64,000 nt of DNA from Clostridia bacterium (lineage in GTDB: Bacteria; Bacillota; Clostridia; Peptostreptococcales; Anaerovoracaceae): assembly GCA_902363595.1 (NCBI GenBank), contig CABJAP010000011.1, positions 1 to 64,000 on the forward strand, written 5' to 3'. Of this stretch, positions 33,829 through 44,411 are shown in pieces. Under the pieces are notes generated by a model. That model did not search any database. It saw only the letters and a program-made list of their open reading frames with translations, and was not told the origin of the DNA. The position numbers were made by a program, and so were the translations under genes. The stretch's first letter is position 1. Every line of letters starts with the position of its first letter.

Positions 33829-35304
33829 CTAAAATTTGGTTGTTTTTACCGAGTCAAACTCTTCTGCGATCTCAGGCGACAATTTGCTGCAGAGGCTGAC
33901 GATCACGATCACCGCCGCGGAGGCGATAAATCCAGGAATGATTTCATAAATATCAAAGATGCCGCCTTCCAGGTTGTACCACAAAAGATCCACCACTCCG
34001 CCTGTAATCATACCGGCGATGGCGCCCGGCAAGGTCATTCTTCTCCAGAAAAGGGCAAAGAGAATCAGCGGTCCGAAAGCCGAGCCGAACCCTCCCCACG
34101 CACAGGAAACCAAACCGAAGACGGAACTGTCCGGATCGATGGCAATGACGATGGCGATTACAGAAATGATGACTACCGTCAGTCTGCTGGCCCAAACAAT
34201 GGAAGGGCCTTCCGTATCTTTTTTAAAGATGGTGGCATAGAGATCCCGCGAAACCGATGATGCTGATACCAGCAGCTGAGAGCTGGCCGTACTCATGATC
34301 GCAGCCAGAATCGCAATTAATAAAATGCCTGCGATGACCGGGTTAAACATAGTATTGATCATGGACATATAGATCGTTTCTCCGTCCTCCAGACCGGGCA
34401 TGAAGGCTTTGCCTACGATGCCGATAATAATGGCTGCAGCCAGCGTAATTCCAACCCAGATCATGGCGATCACCCTGGATTTGTGAATCATATCCGGGCT
34501 TTCGATGGCCATAAACCGTACTAAGATGTGGGGCTGTCCGAAGTAACCCAATCCCCAGCCCAGGGCAGAGGCTAAAAGCAATCCGTTGATTCGTCCGTCG
34601 ATCTGCGGGAAAAATCCCAGCGATTCGGGTGTCAGCTGGGCCAGACGCAAGGATACGTCGTCGATCCCGCCCATGGAGATTACGGCGATGATGGGCACAA
34701 TAATCAGCGCGAAGAACATGATGGTTCCCTGAATGGTGTCGGTCCAGCACACAGCAGTAAACCCGCCCAAAGCCGTATATGCTAAGATGATCGCCGCGCA
34801 TACGATCAAGCCGATGGTATAGTCCATTCCAAAAATGGTGTTGAACAGCTTGCCGCCGGCCGCGAACTGGGAGGACGTGTAGACCAGAAAGAAGATAACG
34901 ATGAACACGCCGGAAACGATCCGCAGGATATGCTTATGATCCCGGAACCGGTTTTCAAAAAAGTCGGGTATAGTAATGGCGTTTCCCGCCACCTGTGTGT
35001 ATTTTCTCAGCCGTTTGGCTACAAAGAGCCAGTTGAGATATGTACCGATGAACAGGCCGATGGCGGTCCAGATGGCTTCCGAGGTCCCCGTGTAAATCAC
35101 ATAGGCGGTTCCCGGAAGGCCAATCAATAGCCATCCGCTCATATCCGATGCCTGGGCGGACATGGCCGTTACCCAGCTGCCTAGTTTACGCCCGCCCAAA
35201 ATATACTCTGATAAGCTGTCTGTCTTGCTGTAATGTTTTATTCCGATTGCCACCATTACGCCCAGGTAAAGGATGAAAATGGCGGCGATAATCACTGTAC
35301 TCAA
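33829..35304 (-). CDS. putP: Sodium/proline symporter
   Basis: The 491-residue SSS-family transporter has about 13 hydrophobic segments. PutP features are DSLSEYILGGRKLGSWVTAMS near the N-terminus (first half), SAQASDMSGWLLIGLPG with the Na+-site Ser residues, ALGGFTAVCWTDTIQG and SASSVSRDLYA. It imports proline with Na+. It lies between serS and the cyclodeaminase gene, all in one direction with short gaps. Confidence 0.95.
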   Translation of the reverse strand: MSTVIIAAIFILYLGVMVAIGIKHYSKTDSLSEYILGGRKLGSWVTAMSAQASDMSGWLLIGLPGTAYVIYTGTSEAIWTAIGLFIGTYLNWLFVAKRLRKYTQVAGNAITIPDFFENRFRDHKHILRIVSGVFIVIFFLVYTSSQFAAGGKLFNTIFGMDYTIGLIVCAAIILAYTALGGFTAVCWTDTIQGTIMFFALIIVPIIAVISMGGIDDVSLRLAQLTPESLGFFPQIDGRINGLLLASALGWGLGYFGQPHILVRFMAIESPDMIHKSRVIAMIWVGITLAAAIIIGIVGKAFMPGLEDGETIYMSMINTMFNPVIAGILLIAILAAIMSTASSQLLVSASSVSRDLYATIFKKDTEGPSIVWASRLTVVIISVIAIVIAIDPDSSVFGLVSCAWGGFGSAFGPLILFALFWRRMTLPGAIAGMITGGVVDLLWYNLEGGIFDIYEIIPGFIASAAVIVIVSLCSKLSPEIAEEFDSVKTTKF

Positions 35305-35316
35305 AATATCGCTCCT

Positions 35317-36591
35317 TTATTTGGTAATCTTGTCTACGCCCATATAGGATATAAGCGCCTCTGGAATCACAACCGAACCGTCGGCCTGCTGATAATTTTC
35401 CAGAATCGCCGCAACCGTTCTGCCTACTGCCAAACCCGATCCGTTGAGGGTATGAACGAATTCCGGCTTGCCCTTTTCCTGAGGGCGGAAACGGATGTTT
35501 CCTCTTCTCGCCTGGTAGCTTTCAAAGTTGCTGCAGGATGAAATTTCTACATATCTGCCATAGCTCGGCATCCATACTTCAATATCGTAGGTCATTGCCG
35601 AAGAAAATCCCAGGTCGCCCGTAGAAAGCCGCACAACTCTATAAGGAATATTCAGCTTTTGCAGAACTTCTTCCGCCGCATTTGTTAAAAGCTCCAGCTC
35701 TTTGTAGGATTCATCAGGATGAACGAATTTTACCAGCTCTACTTTATTAAACTGATGTTGGCGGATCAGACCTCTGGTGTCTCTGCCCGCGGAACCCGCT
35801 TCTTTTCTGAAACAGGGCGTATATGCGGTATAGTAAACCGGCAGTTCGTCATAGCTGAGGATTTCATTCATTCTCAGATTGGTTACCGGCACCTCTGCTG
35901 TAGGAATCAAGAAAAAGTCTTTAGCCGGCACATGGAACATGTCATCTTCAAACTTGGGGAGTTGGCCGGTTCCTGTCATCGCGTCCCGATTGACCATAAA
36001 GGGAGGCAGAATCTCCGTGAAACCGTGTTCTCTTGTATGAAGATCCAGCATGAAGTTGATGACGGAACGTTCCAGTCTGGCACCCAATCCTTTGTAAACG
36101 GTAAATCTGGTACCAGAGATTTTCGCTGCCCGCTCAAAATCCAGGATATCCAGATCCTGGCCCACATCCCAGTGGGCTTTTTCTTCAAAGTCAAACTTCC
36201 TCGGCTCGCCCCACTTGCGCAGCTCCACATTGTCGCTGTCATCGGCGCCCACCTGTACGTCTTTGTATGGGGTGTTGGGAATGTTGAGAAGGGCGTTTCT
36301 CAGCTTTTCTTCCACATCGCTGACTTCCCCGTCCAGCGCTTTAATTTCTTCTGAAAGAACCTTCAGCTCCTTCATCAGCTCGCTTGGATCTTCGCCGGCC
36401 TTTTTCATCTTTGGAATTTGTTTGGAAGCAGTGCTTTGCTGGTTCTTCATCTGTTCCACTTTTGCCAGCGTTTCCCGCCTTTTTTTATCGTATTCCAGCA
36501 CCTGATCGATCCCGAAATCACCCTGTCCTCTGGATTCGACGGCTTTTTTTACATTTTCAAAATCTTCTCTAATTCTTCTGATATCTAACAT
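35317..36591 (-). CDS. serS: Seryl-tRNA synthetase
   Basis: The 424-residue class II synthetase has an N-terminal coiled-coil arm (about residues 30-105), motif 2 [21 protein letters not shown] (in its conserved core), and motif 3 [17 protein letters not shown]. The length is normal. It is 10 bp after the glutamine synthetase gene, leaving no room for a T-box, so it depends on upstream promoters. Confidence 0.97.
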   Translation of the reverse strand: MLDIRRIREDFENVKKAVESRGQGDFGIDQVLEYDKKRRETLAKVEQMKNQQSTASKQIPKMKKAGEDPSELMKELKVLSEEIKALDGEVSDVEEKLRNALLNIPNTPYKDVQVGADDSDNVELRKWGEPRKFDFEEKAHWDVGQDLDILDFERAAKISGTRFTVYKGLGARLERSVINFMLDLHTREHGFTEILPPFMVNRDAMTGTGQLPKFEDDMFHVPAKDFFLIPTAEVPVTNLRMNEILSYDELPVYYTAYTPCFRKEAGSAGRDTRGLIRQHQFNKVELVKFVHPDESYKELELLTNAAEEVLQKLNIPYRVVRLSTGDLGFSSAMTYDIEVWMPSYGRYVEISSCSNFESYQARRGNIRFRPQEKGKPEFVHTLNGSGLAVGRTVAAILENYQQADGSVVIPEALISYMGVDKITK

Positions 36592-36600
36592 GGCTCACTC

Positions 36601-38517
36601 CTAAAATAAATTTTTCTTATATATTATGTACAAATCCGTTAGTTCTTTTACCTTTTCCTGCATTTCGATCTGCAGGTTGGAAGCCGTTTCAAAGTCCCGC
36701 TTATCCAGCGCCCGGACGATTCTTGTGAGCAGGCACTGTTCATTGAGTTTATCTCTTCCCAGCAAGTTGCGAATCGTATTGATTTTTTCCCAGTAGACCA
36801 CATCGTAGTCTACGCAGTCGCCCTCATCATGACATTTGACACAGTGGCGGATCAGATCCATAGTATTGGGCACGATTCGGTTATGAAGCTCGGTCGCCCA
36901 CTGTGCTACAATCGCTTCTTTATAAGATTCCAAGGTAATCGGTGTCATGACATCATCCTGCTGGAATACTTTCAGCTTTTGCGGATGGTCTTCAAAGGCG
37001 CAGATGTTTTCCCACACTGTCCGCGGCACCCGGCCGAAGAGTTCATTCCGCTCCTGCTCCGTATATTCTTCAAACACATCCAGCTCGCTTCTGTAAAGCC
37101 GGTCTTTTTCCAGATAAAAATCTTCCTGTCCGTACTCTTTGGAGATGGACGCTTCCAGCTCTTTAGGCGTTTTTTCCCCTTCCAGAGCCGCCTTGATCCC
37201 ATCTAACATAGCCATATAAGACGATGCCAGGATCAGATAGGTGTTGCTCTTGGGGTTGGGCGCTCTCAGTTCAAAGCGTGTTGCCAGCGGATTGTCCACA
37301 TCCCGAACCAGTCCCACGAGAACGGTCCGGTTTCTGGAGGGCATTTCCACGCCGTGGCCCAAAGAGGTAACCACACAGACAGGCGCTTCGTATCCGGGCT
37401 TGAGGCGGTTAAAGGCATCGTTTGTAGCGCTGACAAAGGGGTTTACCACTTCGTAGTTCTTGAGAATTCCCATCAGCGCGCCGAAACCGATGGGGCTGAG
37501 GAATTCCTCTTTCATGTCCTTTGCCGAAAACAGATTTATCCTGCGGCCGTCTTTCAATTTGGCGGCAAGCCCCATATGGGTATGCTCTCCGCTTCCGGCC
37601 ACGCCTTCCATGGGCTTGGCCATAAAGGTCACTTCCAGCCCGTGCATACGGAAAATATCTCGCACCACGTATTTGATATGATTTTCATTATCCGCAGCCT
37701 GAATGGCTGTGGAAAACTTCCAGTCGATTTCCAGCTGTTCCATTACGTGGTCATAATTTCCCGAGTTTCCAATTTTGGCTTTTACCCCGCCGACCTCTTT
37801 ATGGCCCATCTCCATCTCAACGCCGTATTTATCCAGAACCAGCATCACTTCTTCCAAAGCCGTCCGCACCGGGCCAATGGTTCTCTTCCAATACTGTTCT
37901 TTTAGAATCTGCGCCGTTGACAGCTGCTCCCGGTCCGCTTCGTCGTCTGGGGTTTTTACCCAAAACTCCAACTCTGTGGCCGCTGTGATCTCCAGCTTTT
38001 CGATCTGATCCACGCCGTCTATGTCCAGGTGATCGAAGATATAAGGATTTTCCTTAATAATTTGTAAGAGCTCTTTTTTAAAGTTGATAATGGCATCCCG
38101 CAGAATTACCCTCGAGCCTACCTCCGCCACATCGTTGTGGATTAGAAAGGAAGGAATACGCAGGGTTCCTATGGGGAGCCCGGTTTCTCTGTCCACATGT
38201 TTAAAATTATGGTCCACATACCAGTTTACCTCTGTATCTGGAATGATATCCACTTTTGCGTTATTTAATTCTGCGATCTTCGGCAGGACTACGCTGGATC
38301 CGTCCGTCTGCACGCCGGAGTTAAGAAATTTATCCATATCCTCGATAAAGAGATTTACCGGGATCTTTTCATCTGTATCATGACCTCCGATGTCCAAACC
38401 TACCAGTGAAACGAAGCGAACTTCGGGATGGGCCCGAAGAAGGCTGGTAATTTCCTCCGGCGAATGGTTTTCCGCCGGTATGGTAAACAGCATCTTATCC
38501 AAGTCGAAATCAAACAT
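36601..38517 (-). CDS. glnA: Glutamine synthetase, long form with C-terminal extension
   Basis: The 638-residue protein has the glutamine synthetase catalytic domain: ELEFWVKTP, MGHKEVGGVKAKIG, the ATP-site GVAGSGEHTHMGLAAKL, the glutamate loop NDAFNRLKPGYEAPV, RNRTVLVGLVRD and RFELRAPNPKSNTYLILAS. About 150 extra residues at the C-terminus include a cysteine pair region (HCVKCHDEGDC) and a helical tail. This long variant occurs in Clostridia and is neither standard GSI nor GSIII by length. Activity as glutamine synthetase is probable; related ligases cannot be excluded. Confidence 0.85.
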   Translation of the reverse strand: MFDFDLDKMLFTIPAENHSPEEITSLLRAHPEVRFVSLVGLDIGGHDTDEKIPVNLFIEDMDKFLNSGVQTDGSSVVLPKIAELNNAKVDIIPDTEVNWYVDHNFKHVDRETGLPIGTLRIPSFLIHNDVAEVGSRVILRDAIINFKKELLQIIKENPYIFDHLDIDGVDQIEKLEITAATELEFWVKTPDDEADREQLSTAQILKEQYWKRTIGPVRTALEEVMLVLDKYGVEMEMGHKEVGGVKAKIGNSGNYDHVMEQLEIDWKFSTAIQAADNENHIKYVVRDIFRMHGLEVTFMAKPMEGVAGSGEHTHMGLAAKLKDGRRINLFSAKDMKEEFLSPIGFGALMGILKNYEVVNPFVSATNDAFNRLKPGYEAPVCVVTSLGHGVEMPSRNRTVLVGLVRDVDNPLATRFELRAPNPKSNTYLILASSYMAMLDGIKAALEGEKTPKELEASISKEYGQEDFYLEKDRLYRSELDVFEEYTEQERNELFGRVPRTVWENICAFEDHPQKLKVFQQDDVMTPITLESYKEAIVAQWATELHNRIVPNTMDLIRHCVKCHDEGDCVDYDVVYWEKINTIRNLLGRDKLNEQCLLTRIVRALDKRDFETASNLQIEMQEKVKELTDLYIIYKKNLF

Positions 38518-38634
38518 GTAAACAATACTCCTTTCAAATTTATGGTTCTCAAACAGGCTAGGACATCCTCTTTACAAAATCTGCAAAAAGAATGTCCCCT
38601 AAAACCCTTACTTATTCTAAATGATTCTGAAGTT

Positions 38635-41517
38635 TTATTCTTCAGCTTCTTTTGCTGGCGGTGCCAACAGATTCAGATACTTCTGCAGTTCATCCAGGTA
38701 CTGGCCGTATTTGGCCCAGTCGCCGTCTTTCTGCGCTTTCTCCGCATTGGTGAACGCTTCCTGCGCCTTGGCTGCCAGTTCTGCCTGGCTCAGTGCATCG
38801 TCGGTCTTTTGTCCCTCCTGTGCCTCGGCATCGCCGCTGCCCGGGCTTTCCTTGGCGCTTCCTTCACCGAACAGGGAATTGAGCGCATCTGCCAGCGTGC
38901 TTTCATATGCGATCTGGTCGCCGTAAGCGACAATAACACGCTTGACTTCCGGAATACTGGAATTTTTCGCCTCCAGGTAAACCGGTTCTACATAGAGCAG
39001 GGAATCTTCGATCGGAATGACGAACATATTTCCTCTGCTGTAGTTGGATCCGGCAGAATCCCACAGGGAGAATTCCTTAGAAATCTCCGTATTCTGGTCG
39101 ATCTGCGCTTCGATTTGCATTGGCCCGTAAATAATCTTGCTCTTCGGCAGCTGATAGAGAACCAGTTGTCCGTAGTTTTCTCCATCATTTCGTGCCACCA
39201 GAAGACCGGTCATATTCTTCTTATCTTTCGGCGTATACGGGATCGAGTTAACGAATTCTGCGCTCTTTTCTCCCGGCAGCTTCATGATATAGTAGTTCGG
39301 CGTCATCGCGGTTTCTTTTGTGCCGTAAATTTCATCGGCCACATCCCACATATCCTCTTTCTGGTAGAATACCTTCACATCGGTCATGTGGTACTTTTTG
39401 TACACGTTGGCCTGAATGTTAAAGAGTACATTCGGATAACGAATATGCGCCTGGAGAGATTCCGGCATTTCTTCAAAATCCTTGAAGAGCTTGGGATAAA
39501 TCTCTTTGAAGGTATTGGCAATCGGATCCGTATCGTCAACCAGGTAGTAATTGGTTGTTCCATTGTATGCATCGATAACAACTTTAACCGAGTTCCGGAT
39601 ATAATTGGTGTTGTTCGTCTCATCGAACGGTTCGGAATACGGATATCTGGTACTGGTCGTGTACGCATCGATCATCCAGTAAAGGTTTCCGTCAGCTGTC
39701 ACGATATATGGATCGCTGTCGTATTCCAAGTATGGCATGATCTTCTGAACTCGTTCCTCGATGTTGCGGTTGATGACGATCCTTGAGTCGCTGTCAATGT
39801 TGCTGGACACCAGCAGCTTGAGGCTGCGCTCGCGGATTGAGAACATCATTTTATTCAGCATATTGAGTTTGATTCCGGCATCACCTTCGTATGTGGCGTA
39901 TTTATTGTTGTCTCCGTCCGGATAGTCGAACTCTTCTTCGTTGGTATTTACTAAGATATAATTATCTGTTTTTTCTCCGAAATAGATCTCCGGCCGTTTG
40001 ATCTGAATTTCCTGTACATCGGAAATCGGCGGGATACTGTCAATCAGCATATCCGGCTGGCCGCTGGAAGTCACCTTGTCAACTCTGGAAAGAGTAAGTC
40101 CGTATCCATGGGTGTATTTCAGATGCTTGTTCAGCCATGTATCGCTGATCTTTTCTTCATCAATTTCTCTAGCTGACTGGAATGTCTGAGTATATTCACC
40201 GTTAACCATATAGCGGTCCACATCGACATCATTAAAGGTGTAGTATTGTCTGATACTTTGTGTTTGATTGTAGAATTTTTCCGCTGGTTCATAATCATTG
40301 ATACGGATGTTGGAAATCGTCTCCGCATTGTTAGCGATGTCTTCGCTGCTCAGGTCATTGTTGGCCGCAAAGGGTTTGACCGTCACTTCCCCCAAATCAT
40401 ATGCGTATCTGGTATATTCAATATTACGTTCCAAGTATTTGCTTTCTTTGTTGATTTCATCAGGCGATACGACCAAATTCTGGATCAAGGTACCTGCGCC
40501 TGCGCCAACCAGCCCTACTACAATCATAATGACCGGTACAACCACAGCTGTCTTAAATTTTCTCTTGGAAATGCCAATGGCAAAAGCAATAGCTGCTACC
40601 ACGGAAAGGACCATAAGGATACGGTATACCCAAAGGGTAATGTTGACATCTCTGAATCCGGCGCCGTAGACCGTTCCCGTATGTCCATAAAGCAGATCGA
40701 ACTGCTTCAGGAAAAAGTTAATTGCAACCATAACAAAGAACAAAATCCCCACAATAATCAACTGCTTTTCGGCAATGCTGATCAGGTGCATAAAGTTCTT
40801 GTCATCGAACTGCTTTTTCCGTCTTGGAGCACGGTTCATGCCGCTTTTCTTGCCGGTAAAGGCTTCCCCGAATTTGCCGAACATGTCGGTTACATTGTCA
40901 AATCCGGTTCTAGGTCCGTCATGCGGACCGGTGAAGGGTTCTTCTTCAAAAGGTTCTTCTTTTTCCTCAAACATTTGAGGCGTCCGAACCGACAGGAGCA
41001 CAGCGTAATAAAGCAGCGTCAATATGGCAAAGGCTATAATTACACCGATTAAAATCTGGTTAAGCTCCTTAATGAATGCCAGCTTAAATACATAGAACGA
41101 TACGTCCAGATTGAATAAAGGATCGGAAATATCAAATCCTGTGCTATTGGCGAATTTTAGAATTTCAAACCACAGCTGGGTCACAGAAACAAAGGTGACC
41201 AGTACGGCGAAGACGATTGCCATTCCCCATGATATGAGATTCAGCCTCTTATGGTTTGTCTCCTCATTAGATTCCACCTTTTTGAAATATCCTCGTTTGA
41301 GGAATTTCAGGTAGACATACGCCAAGAATGTGATGACGATAAATGTAGGTATTCCGATTTCCAGCTGAGTAATCAGCTTTTTGAGAAATACGCTTACATA
41401 CCCCAGTTCTCTGAACCATAAAAAGTCTGTTATAAACCCAATAAGACTCAGGAACAATACGATGAGCAAAAGAATTACGATGATTAATCCTTTTAAGCCC
41501 AGTTTCTTCTTTTTCAA
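38635..41517 (-). CDS. UPF0182-family large membrane protein
   Basis: The 960-residue protein has about seven hydrophobic segments within the first 350 residues, and then a large extracytoplasmic domain (about 350-880). The conserved segments TWLNKHLKYTHGYGLTLS, QPDMLIDSIPP and PYIVTADGNLYWMIDAYTTS match the UPF0182 family. The C-terminal tail is rich in Gly, Glu and Ala and helical (about 890-955). The function of the family is unknown. It is downstream of the zinc-ribbon and coiled-coil genes in one apparent operon. Confidence 0.93.
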   Translation of the reverse strand: MKKKKLGLKGLIIVILLLIVLFLSLIGFITDFLWFRELGYVSVFLKKLITQLEIGIPTFIVITFLAYVYLKFLKRGYFKKVESNEETNHKRLNLISWGMAIVFAVLVTFVSVTQLWFEILKFANSTGFDISDPLFNLDVSFYVFKLAFIKELNQILIGVIIAFAILTLLYYAVLLSVRTPQMFEEKEEPFEEEPFTGPHDGPRTGFDNVTDMFGKFGEAFTGKKSGMNRAPRRKKQFDDKNFMHLISIAEKQLIIVGILFFVMVAINFFLKQFDLLYGHTGTVYGAGFRDVNITLWVYRILMVLSVVAAIAFAIGISKRKFKTAVVVPVIMIVVGLVGAGAGTLIQNLVVSPDEINKESKYLERNIEYTRYAYDLGEVTVKPFAANNDLSSEDIANNAETISNIRINDYEPAEKFYNQTQSIRQYYTFNDVDVDRYMVNGEYTQTFQSAREIDEEKISDTWLNKHLKYTHGYGLTLSRVDKVTSSGQPDMLIDSIPPISDVQEIQIKRPEIYFGEKTDNYILVNTNEEEFDYPDGDNNKYATYEGDAGIKLNMLNKMMFSIRERSLKLLVSSNIDSDSRIVINRNIEERVQKIMPYLEYDSDPYIVTADGNLYWMIDAYTTSTRYPYSEPFDETNNTNYIRNSVKVVIDAYNGTTNYYLVDDTDPIANTFKEIYPKLFKDFEEMPESLQAHIRYPNVLFNIQANVYKKYHMTDVKVFYQKEDMWDVADEIYGTKETAMTPNYYIMKLPGEKSAEFVNSIPYTPKDKKNMTGLLVARNDGENYGQLVLYQLPKSKIIYGPMQIEAQIDQNTEISKEFSLWDSAGSNYSRGNMFVIPIEDSLLYVEPVYLEAKNSSIPEVKRVIVAYGDQIAYESTLADALNSLFGEGSAKESPGSGDAEAQEGQKTDDALSQAELAAKAQEAFTNAEKAQKDGDWAKYGQYLDELQKYLNLLAPPAKEAEE

Positions 41518-41555
41518 ATCAGTTCCTCCCTTTTGTGATACTACATATATAAAGG

Positions 41556-44393
41556 TTAAATTTCATAGCTGGCTACCACTTTCATGATCTCGTTATCCGG
41601 CTGCAGTTCATAGATTCGCTTTGTTGTGGAATTTTGCTTGCTTCCGTTTTGCGTATCAGACACTTTTTCGGATACCCAGACAAAGTAGGAGCTGCCCGCT
41701 TGTCTAATTTCTCCAATTTTTAGCGTCTTGAAAGTCTCTTTCATGCCTTTTTTGCCCAGCTGTTTGACCTCTTTATAAAGATCCGTTCCTTGCTGCATTA
41801 AATTGAGAACACTAGTGTCATTATTATTGATCAGGTTTACCTTTTGCGAGTCATATGCAATGATCGCTCCAACGATAGCCTGGTCGTAATACACTTGTTT
41901 GTTTTCAGCGTCTTTGTACCAGGTAACATCCGCCAGCTTTTGGGTCAGGTTCAAATCTTGATTCTCATATTTTTTGTCCGGATCAAATTTTAAATCCGCG
42001 TTGTATTCGATAGCCGCGATGTTTCCATCCTTATTTTTGCCCATTTCAGCCTGAATTAACGTCGTCTTGTCTTCCATCGGCTCCTCACGAATATCTTCCT
42101 TCTCCATGGCAAAGGTATATTCAGCATCGTTTCCGGTGAAGAGATGGATCACCTTGTTGAGCTGGCTGTCGATGAACTTGGCAGCACCGCTGTTTGGCGC
42201 AGTCAGCTTAATCACAACGCCGGCAATTTCGATTGCCAGCAGGATGATCAGGATTACCAGGAAGACTTTAAGAACCACTCTGCCTTTTCCGCCCTTTTCT
42301 TCTTCATCCTCATCTTCTTCATCTTCAAATTCCATATGGTCCGCAATTCCAGTCTGTTCAATGGCTTCGCTAATGTCTTCCGCCGGGCTGTAATCGGACG
42401 GGAAGACCATGGTCGCATCCATCGGCTGTTGAGCTGGTTCTGTTTGATTATTTAAAATATCGGCAACGGATTCTTCTGACATAATCAGAGTCTCGTCCGA
42501 TACTGGTTTTGCTTCCGCAGCAGGTTCATCCGGAGCCGGATCCTGCGCTTCTTCCCCCATCAGATCATCAAAGGAGAAAAGCTCTGCCGGGATTTCTTCC
42601 AGTTCTTCTGCCGAACGAGCCGGCTCCGCTTCGACGGAAAGATCTTGGAGTTCGTCGAGAATATCAATTTCTTCAATCGTATCTGCAGCTGGCACAGATG
42701 CTGCCGGCTCTTCCTCAAAGTGTCCCAGAAAATCAGGCATATCCACTGGTTCAGATGCAAAATCTTCAACTGGTATCTCTTCCTGCGGCGCTACCTTGGC
42801 CGCGGCTTCGGCTGCTGCTGCTTGCCGGTCCCGCTGTACCATCTCAGAGGCAGTTGCCATTCCTGCGAGAATGGCGGCTTTATCAACGGCTTTTGTCTTT
42901 TCTGGAATCGGCTGTTCCTCTTGCAGCGGCTCGTTTTCTTTCAGCGCATCCTCAAGGGATTGCTGACCAAAGAAGGTCTCTCTTGCCCGCACCATTTCAG
43001 AAATATGGTTGAGCGGATCTTCTTCCGCAGCTTTAGCCGCAGCAGCCTTGGCTTCTTCTTCCGCCTTTGCCCGCGCTATTGCTTCTTCCCGAGCCTTGGC
43101 TTGCGCCTCTGCTTTGGCTCTAGCTTCTGCGGCTGCTTTGGCCTCTGCCTCGGCTTTTGCCTTAGCTTCTGCTTCTGCTTTGGCTCTGGCTTCCGCCTCT
43201 GCCCGCAGTCTTGCCGCTTCCTGAGCTAATTTGGCTTCTGCTTCTTCTTGCGCGATTCTGGCTTTTTCTGCTTCTGCTTTCATCGCTGCTTCTGTATCTT
43301 CTCTAGCTGCTGCTCGTTCTTTTTCGCGTTCGGCAGCTTCCTGCGCCGCTCTTGCATCCGCAGCCCGCTTAGCTTCCTCTTCCAGTCTCAGCCGTGCGGC
43401 CTCTTCCGCTGCCTGCGCCTTTGCAAGAGCTTCAGCCTCTGCTTTGGCTTTGGCCGCCTCTTCTTCTCTGGCCTTGGCTTTTTCTTCTTCTATGATTCTG
43501 GCCGCTTCTTCCCTGGCTTTTTTTTCTGCTTCTGCTGCCTCAATGCGGTCCAGCACATCGGTTTCTACTGGTTTCGGTTCGTAGCTTTTTACGACCCCTT
43601 CGGCAGCAAAAAGTTCTTCCATTGGGTCTTCCGGCTTTCTTGAAGCAAATTTTTCTTCAGATGCGGCCGCCGCTGTGTTCATTTCCTCAGAGAGTATATT
43701 CCCGGATTTTATCTTTTCATACTCCCGATCTAAAAGTTTCTGAAACTCTTCGTTCTTTTTATTAAAAGTAAAAAATTTGTCGATTTGCTCGGATTGTTTT
43801 CTAGCTTCGTCAGCCTTGCTGTCCAGCCCTCCGAAGAGTTCTTCTTCCAGGCTGGACGCTGCCTGAGGTTTTTGCCCTTCATCCGGCTGTTTTATAGTTT
43901 CGGATGCAGGCTGTGGTTTGGCGTCTGCCGAGTTAATCGTTTCCTGCACTATTTCTCCTGCTGGTTTTGTTTCAGCCGTGTGCGTCTGCGCAGGCGCGCT
44001 TCTATGCTGTGCCGCCTCCAATTCTTCAGGACTCATCGACCAGTTAAAATCAATTTCTTCTGTCTTTTCCACTCGTTGTCCCGGGAATGTATGTATATTC
44101 CAATCAAAATCCTCAACCGGCGGTGTCACGGACCCGGATTCTTTGGATTTTCCTGCAGAGTCGTCCAGCCCAAGGTCTATTCCAAGATCGAGTGACTTAA
44201 AGTCAAATGGTTCAAACAAAGGAGCCTTTTCTTCCGGCTGCCCTTCAGCCTGTGCGTGCGAAGTTTTCTCCTCTGCGTCCGCAGCCAGATTCTCCGGTTT
44301 ATCGTTTTCGCTTGCTAAAATTGTTTTTTCTCCACAGGAACTGCAAAACTTATCCCCGTCTGCCAATTTTTGTCCACAATTTCTACAATACAT
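41556..44393 (-). CDS. Zinc-ribbon protein with long Ala/Glu/Lys coiled coil and membrane segment
   Basis: The 945-residue protein starts with a zinc ribbon (CRNCGQKLADGDKFCSSCGE). An acidic low-complexity part follows, then an extraordinary charged Ala/Glu/Lys/Arg-rich segment (about residues 290-470, with KAKAEAEAKA-type repeats) predicted to be a long single helix or coiled coil. A second acidic part comes next, then one transmembrane segment (VVLKVFLVILIILLAIEIAG, about 710-735) and a 210-residue C-terminal extracytoplasmic domain that I do not recognise. The repeat segment makes all other frames open and Ala-rich. An envelope-associated scaffold is plausible. Confidence 0.85.
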   Translation of the reverse strand: MYCRNCGQKLADGDKFCSSCGEKTILASENDKPENLAADAEEKTSHAQAEGQPEEKAPLFEPFDFKSLDLGIDLGLDDSAGKSKESGSVTPPVEDFDWNIHTFPGQRVEKTEEIDFNWSMSPEELEAAQHRSAPAQTHTAETKPAGEIVQETINSADAKPQPASETIKQPDEGQKPQAASSLEEELFGGLDSKADEARKQSEQIDKFFTFNKKNEEFQKLLDREYEKIKSGNILSEEMNTAAAASEEKFASRKPEDPMEELFAAEGVVKSYEPKPVETDVLDRIEAAEAEKKAREEAARIIEEEKAKAREEEAAKAKAEAEALAKAQAAEEAARLRLEEEAKRAADARAAQEAAEREKERAAAREDTEAAMKAEAEKARIAQEEAEAKLAQEAARLRAEAEARAKAEAEAKAKAEAEAKAAAEARAKAEAQAKAREEAIARAKAEEEAKAAAAKAAEEDPLNHISEMVRARETFFGQQSLEDALKENEPLQEEQPIPEKTKAVDKAAILAGMATASEMVQRDRQAAAAEAAAKVAPQEEIPVEDFASEPVDMPDFLGHFEEEPAASVPAADTIEEIDILDELQDLSVEAEPARSAEELEEIPAELFSFDDLMGEEAQDPAPDEPAAEAKPVSDETLIMSEESVADILNNQTEPAQQPMDATMVFPSDYSPAEDISEAIEQTGIADHMEFEDEEDEDEEEKGGKGRVVLKVFLVILIILLAIEIAGVVIKLTAPNSGAAKFIDSQLNKVIHLFTGNDAEYTFAMEKEDIREEPMEDKTTLIQAEMGKNKDGNIAAIEYNADLKFDPDKKYENQDLNLTQKLADVTWYKDAENKQVYYDQAIVGAIIAYDSQKVNLINNNDTSVLNLMQQGTDLYKEVKQLGKKGMKETFKTLKIGEIRQAGSSYFVWVSEKVSDTQNGSKQNSTTKRIYELQPDNEIMKVVASYEI

Positions 44394-44411
44394 AAGTTCC
44401 TCCTCTGCTTG

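Noticed and set aside
42509..43643. Several long open frames opposite and within the Ala/Glu/Lys-rich part of the zinc-ribbon gene, and the apparent repeat array there
   Set aside because: The low-complexity GCN/GAN-rich codons keep all frames open. The repeats are coding, degenerate and not spaced like a CRISPR or satellite array.
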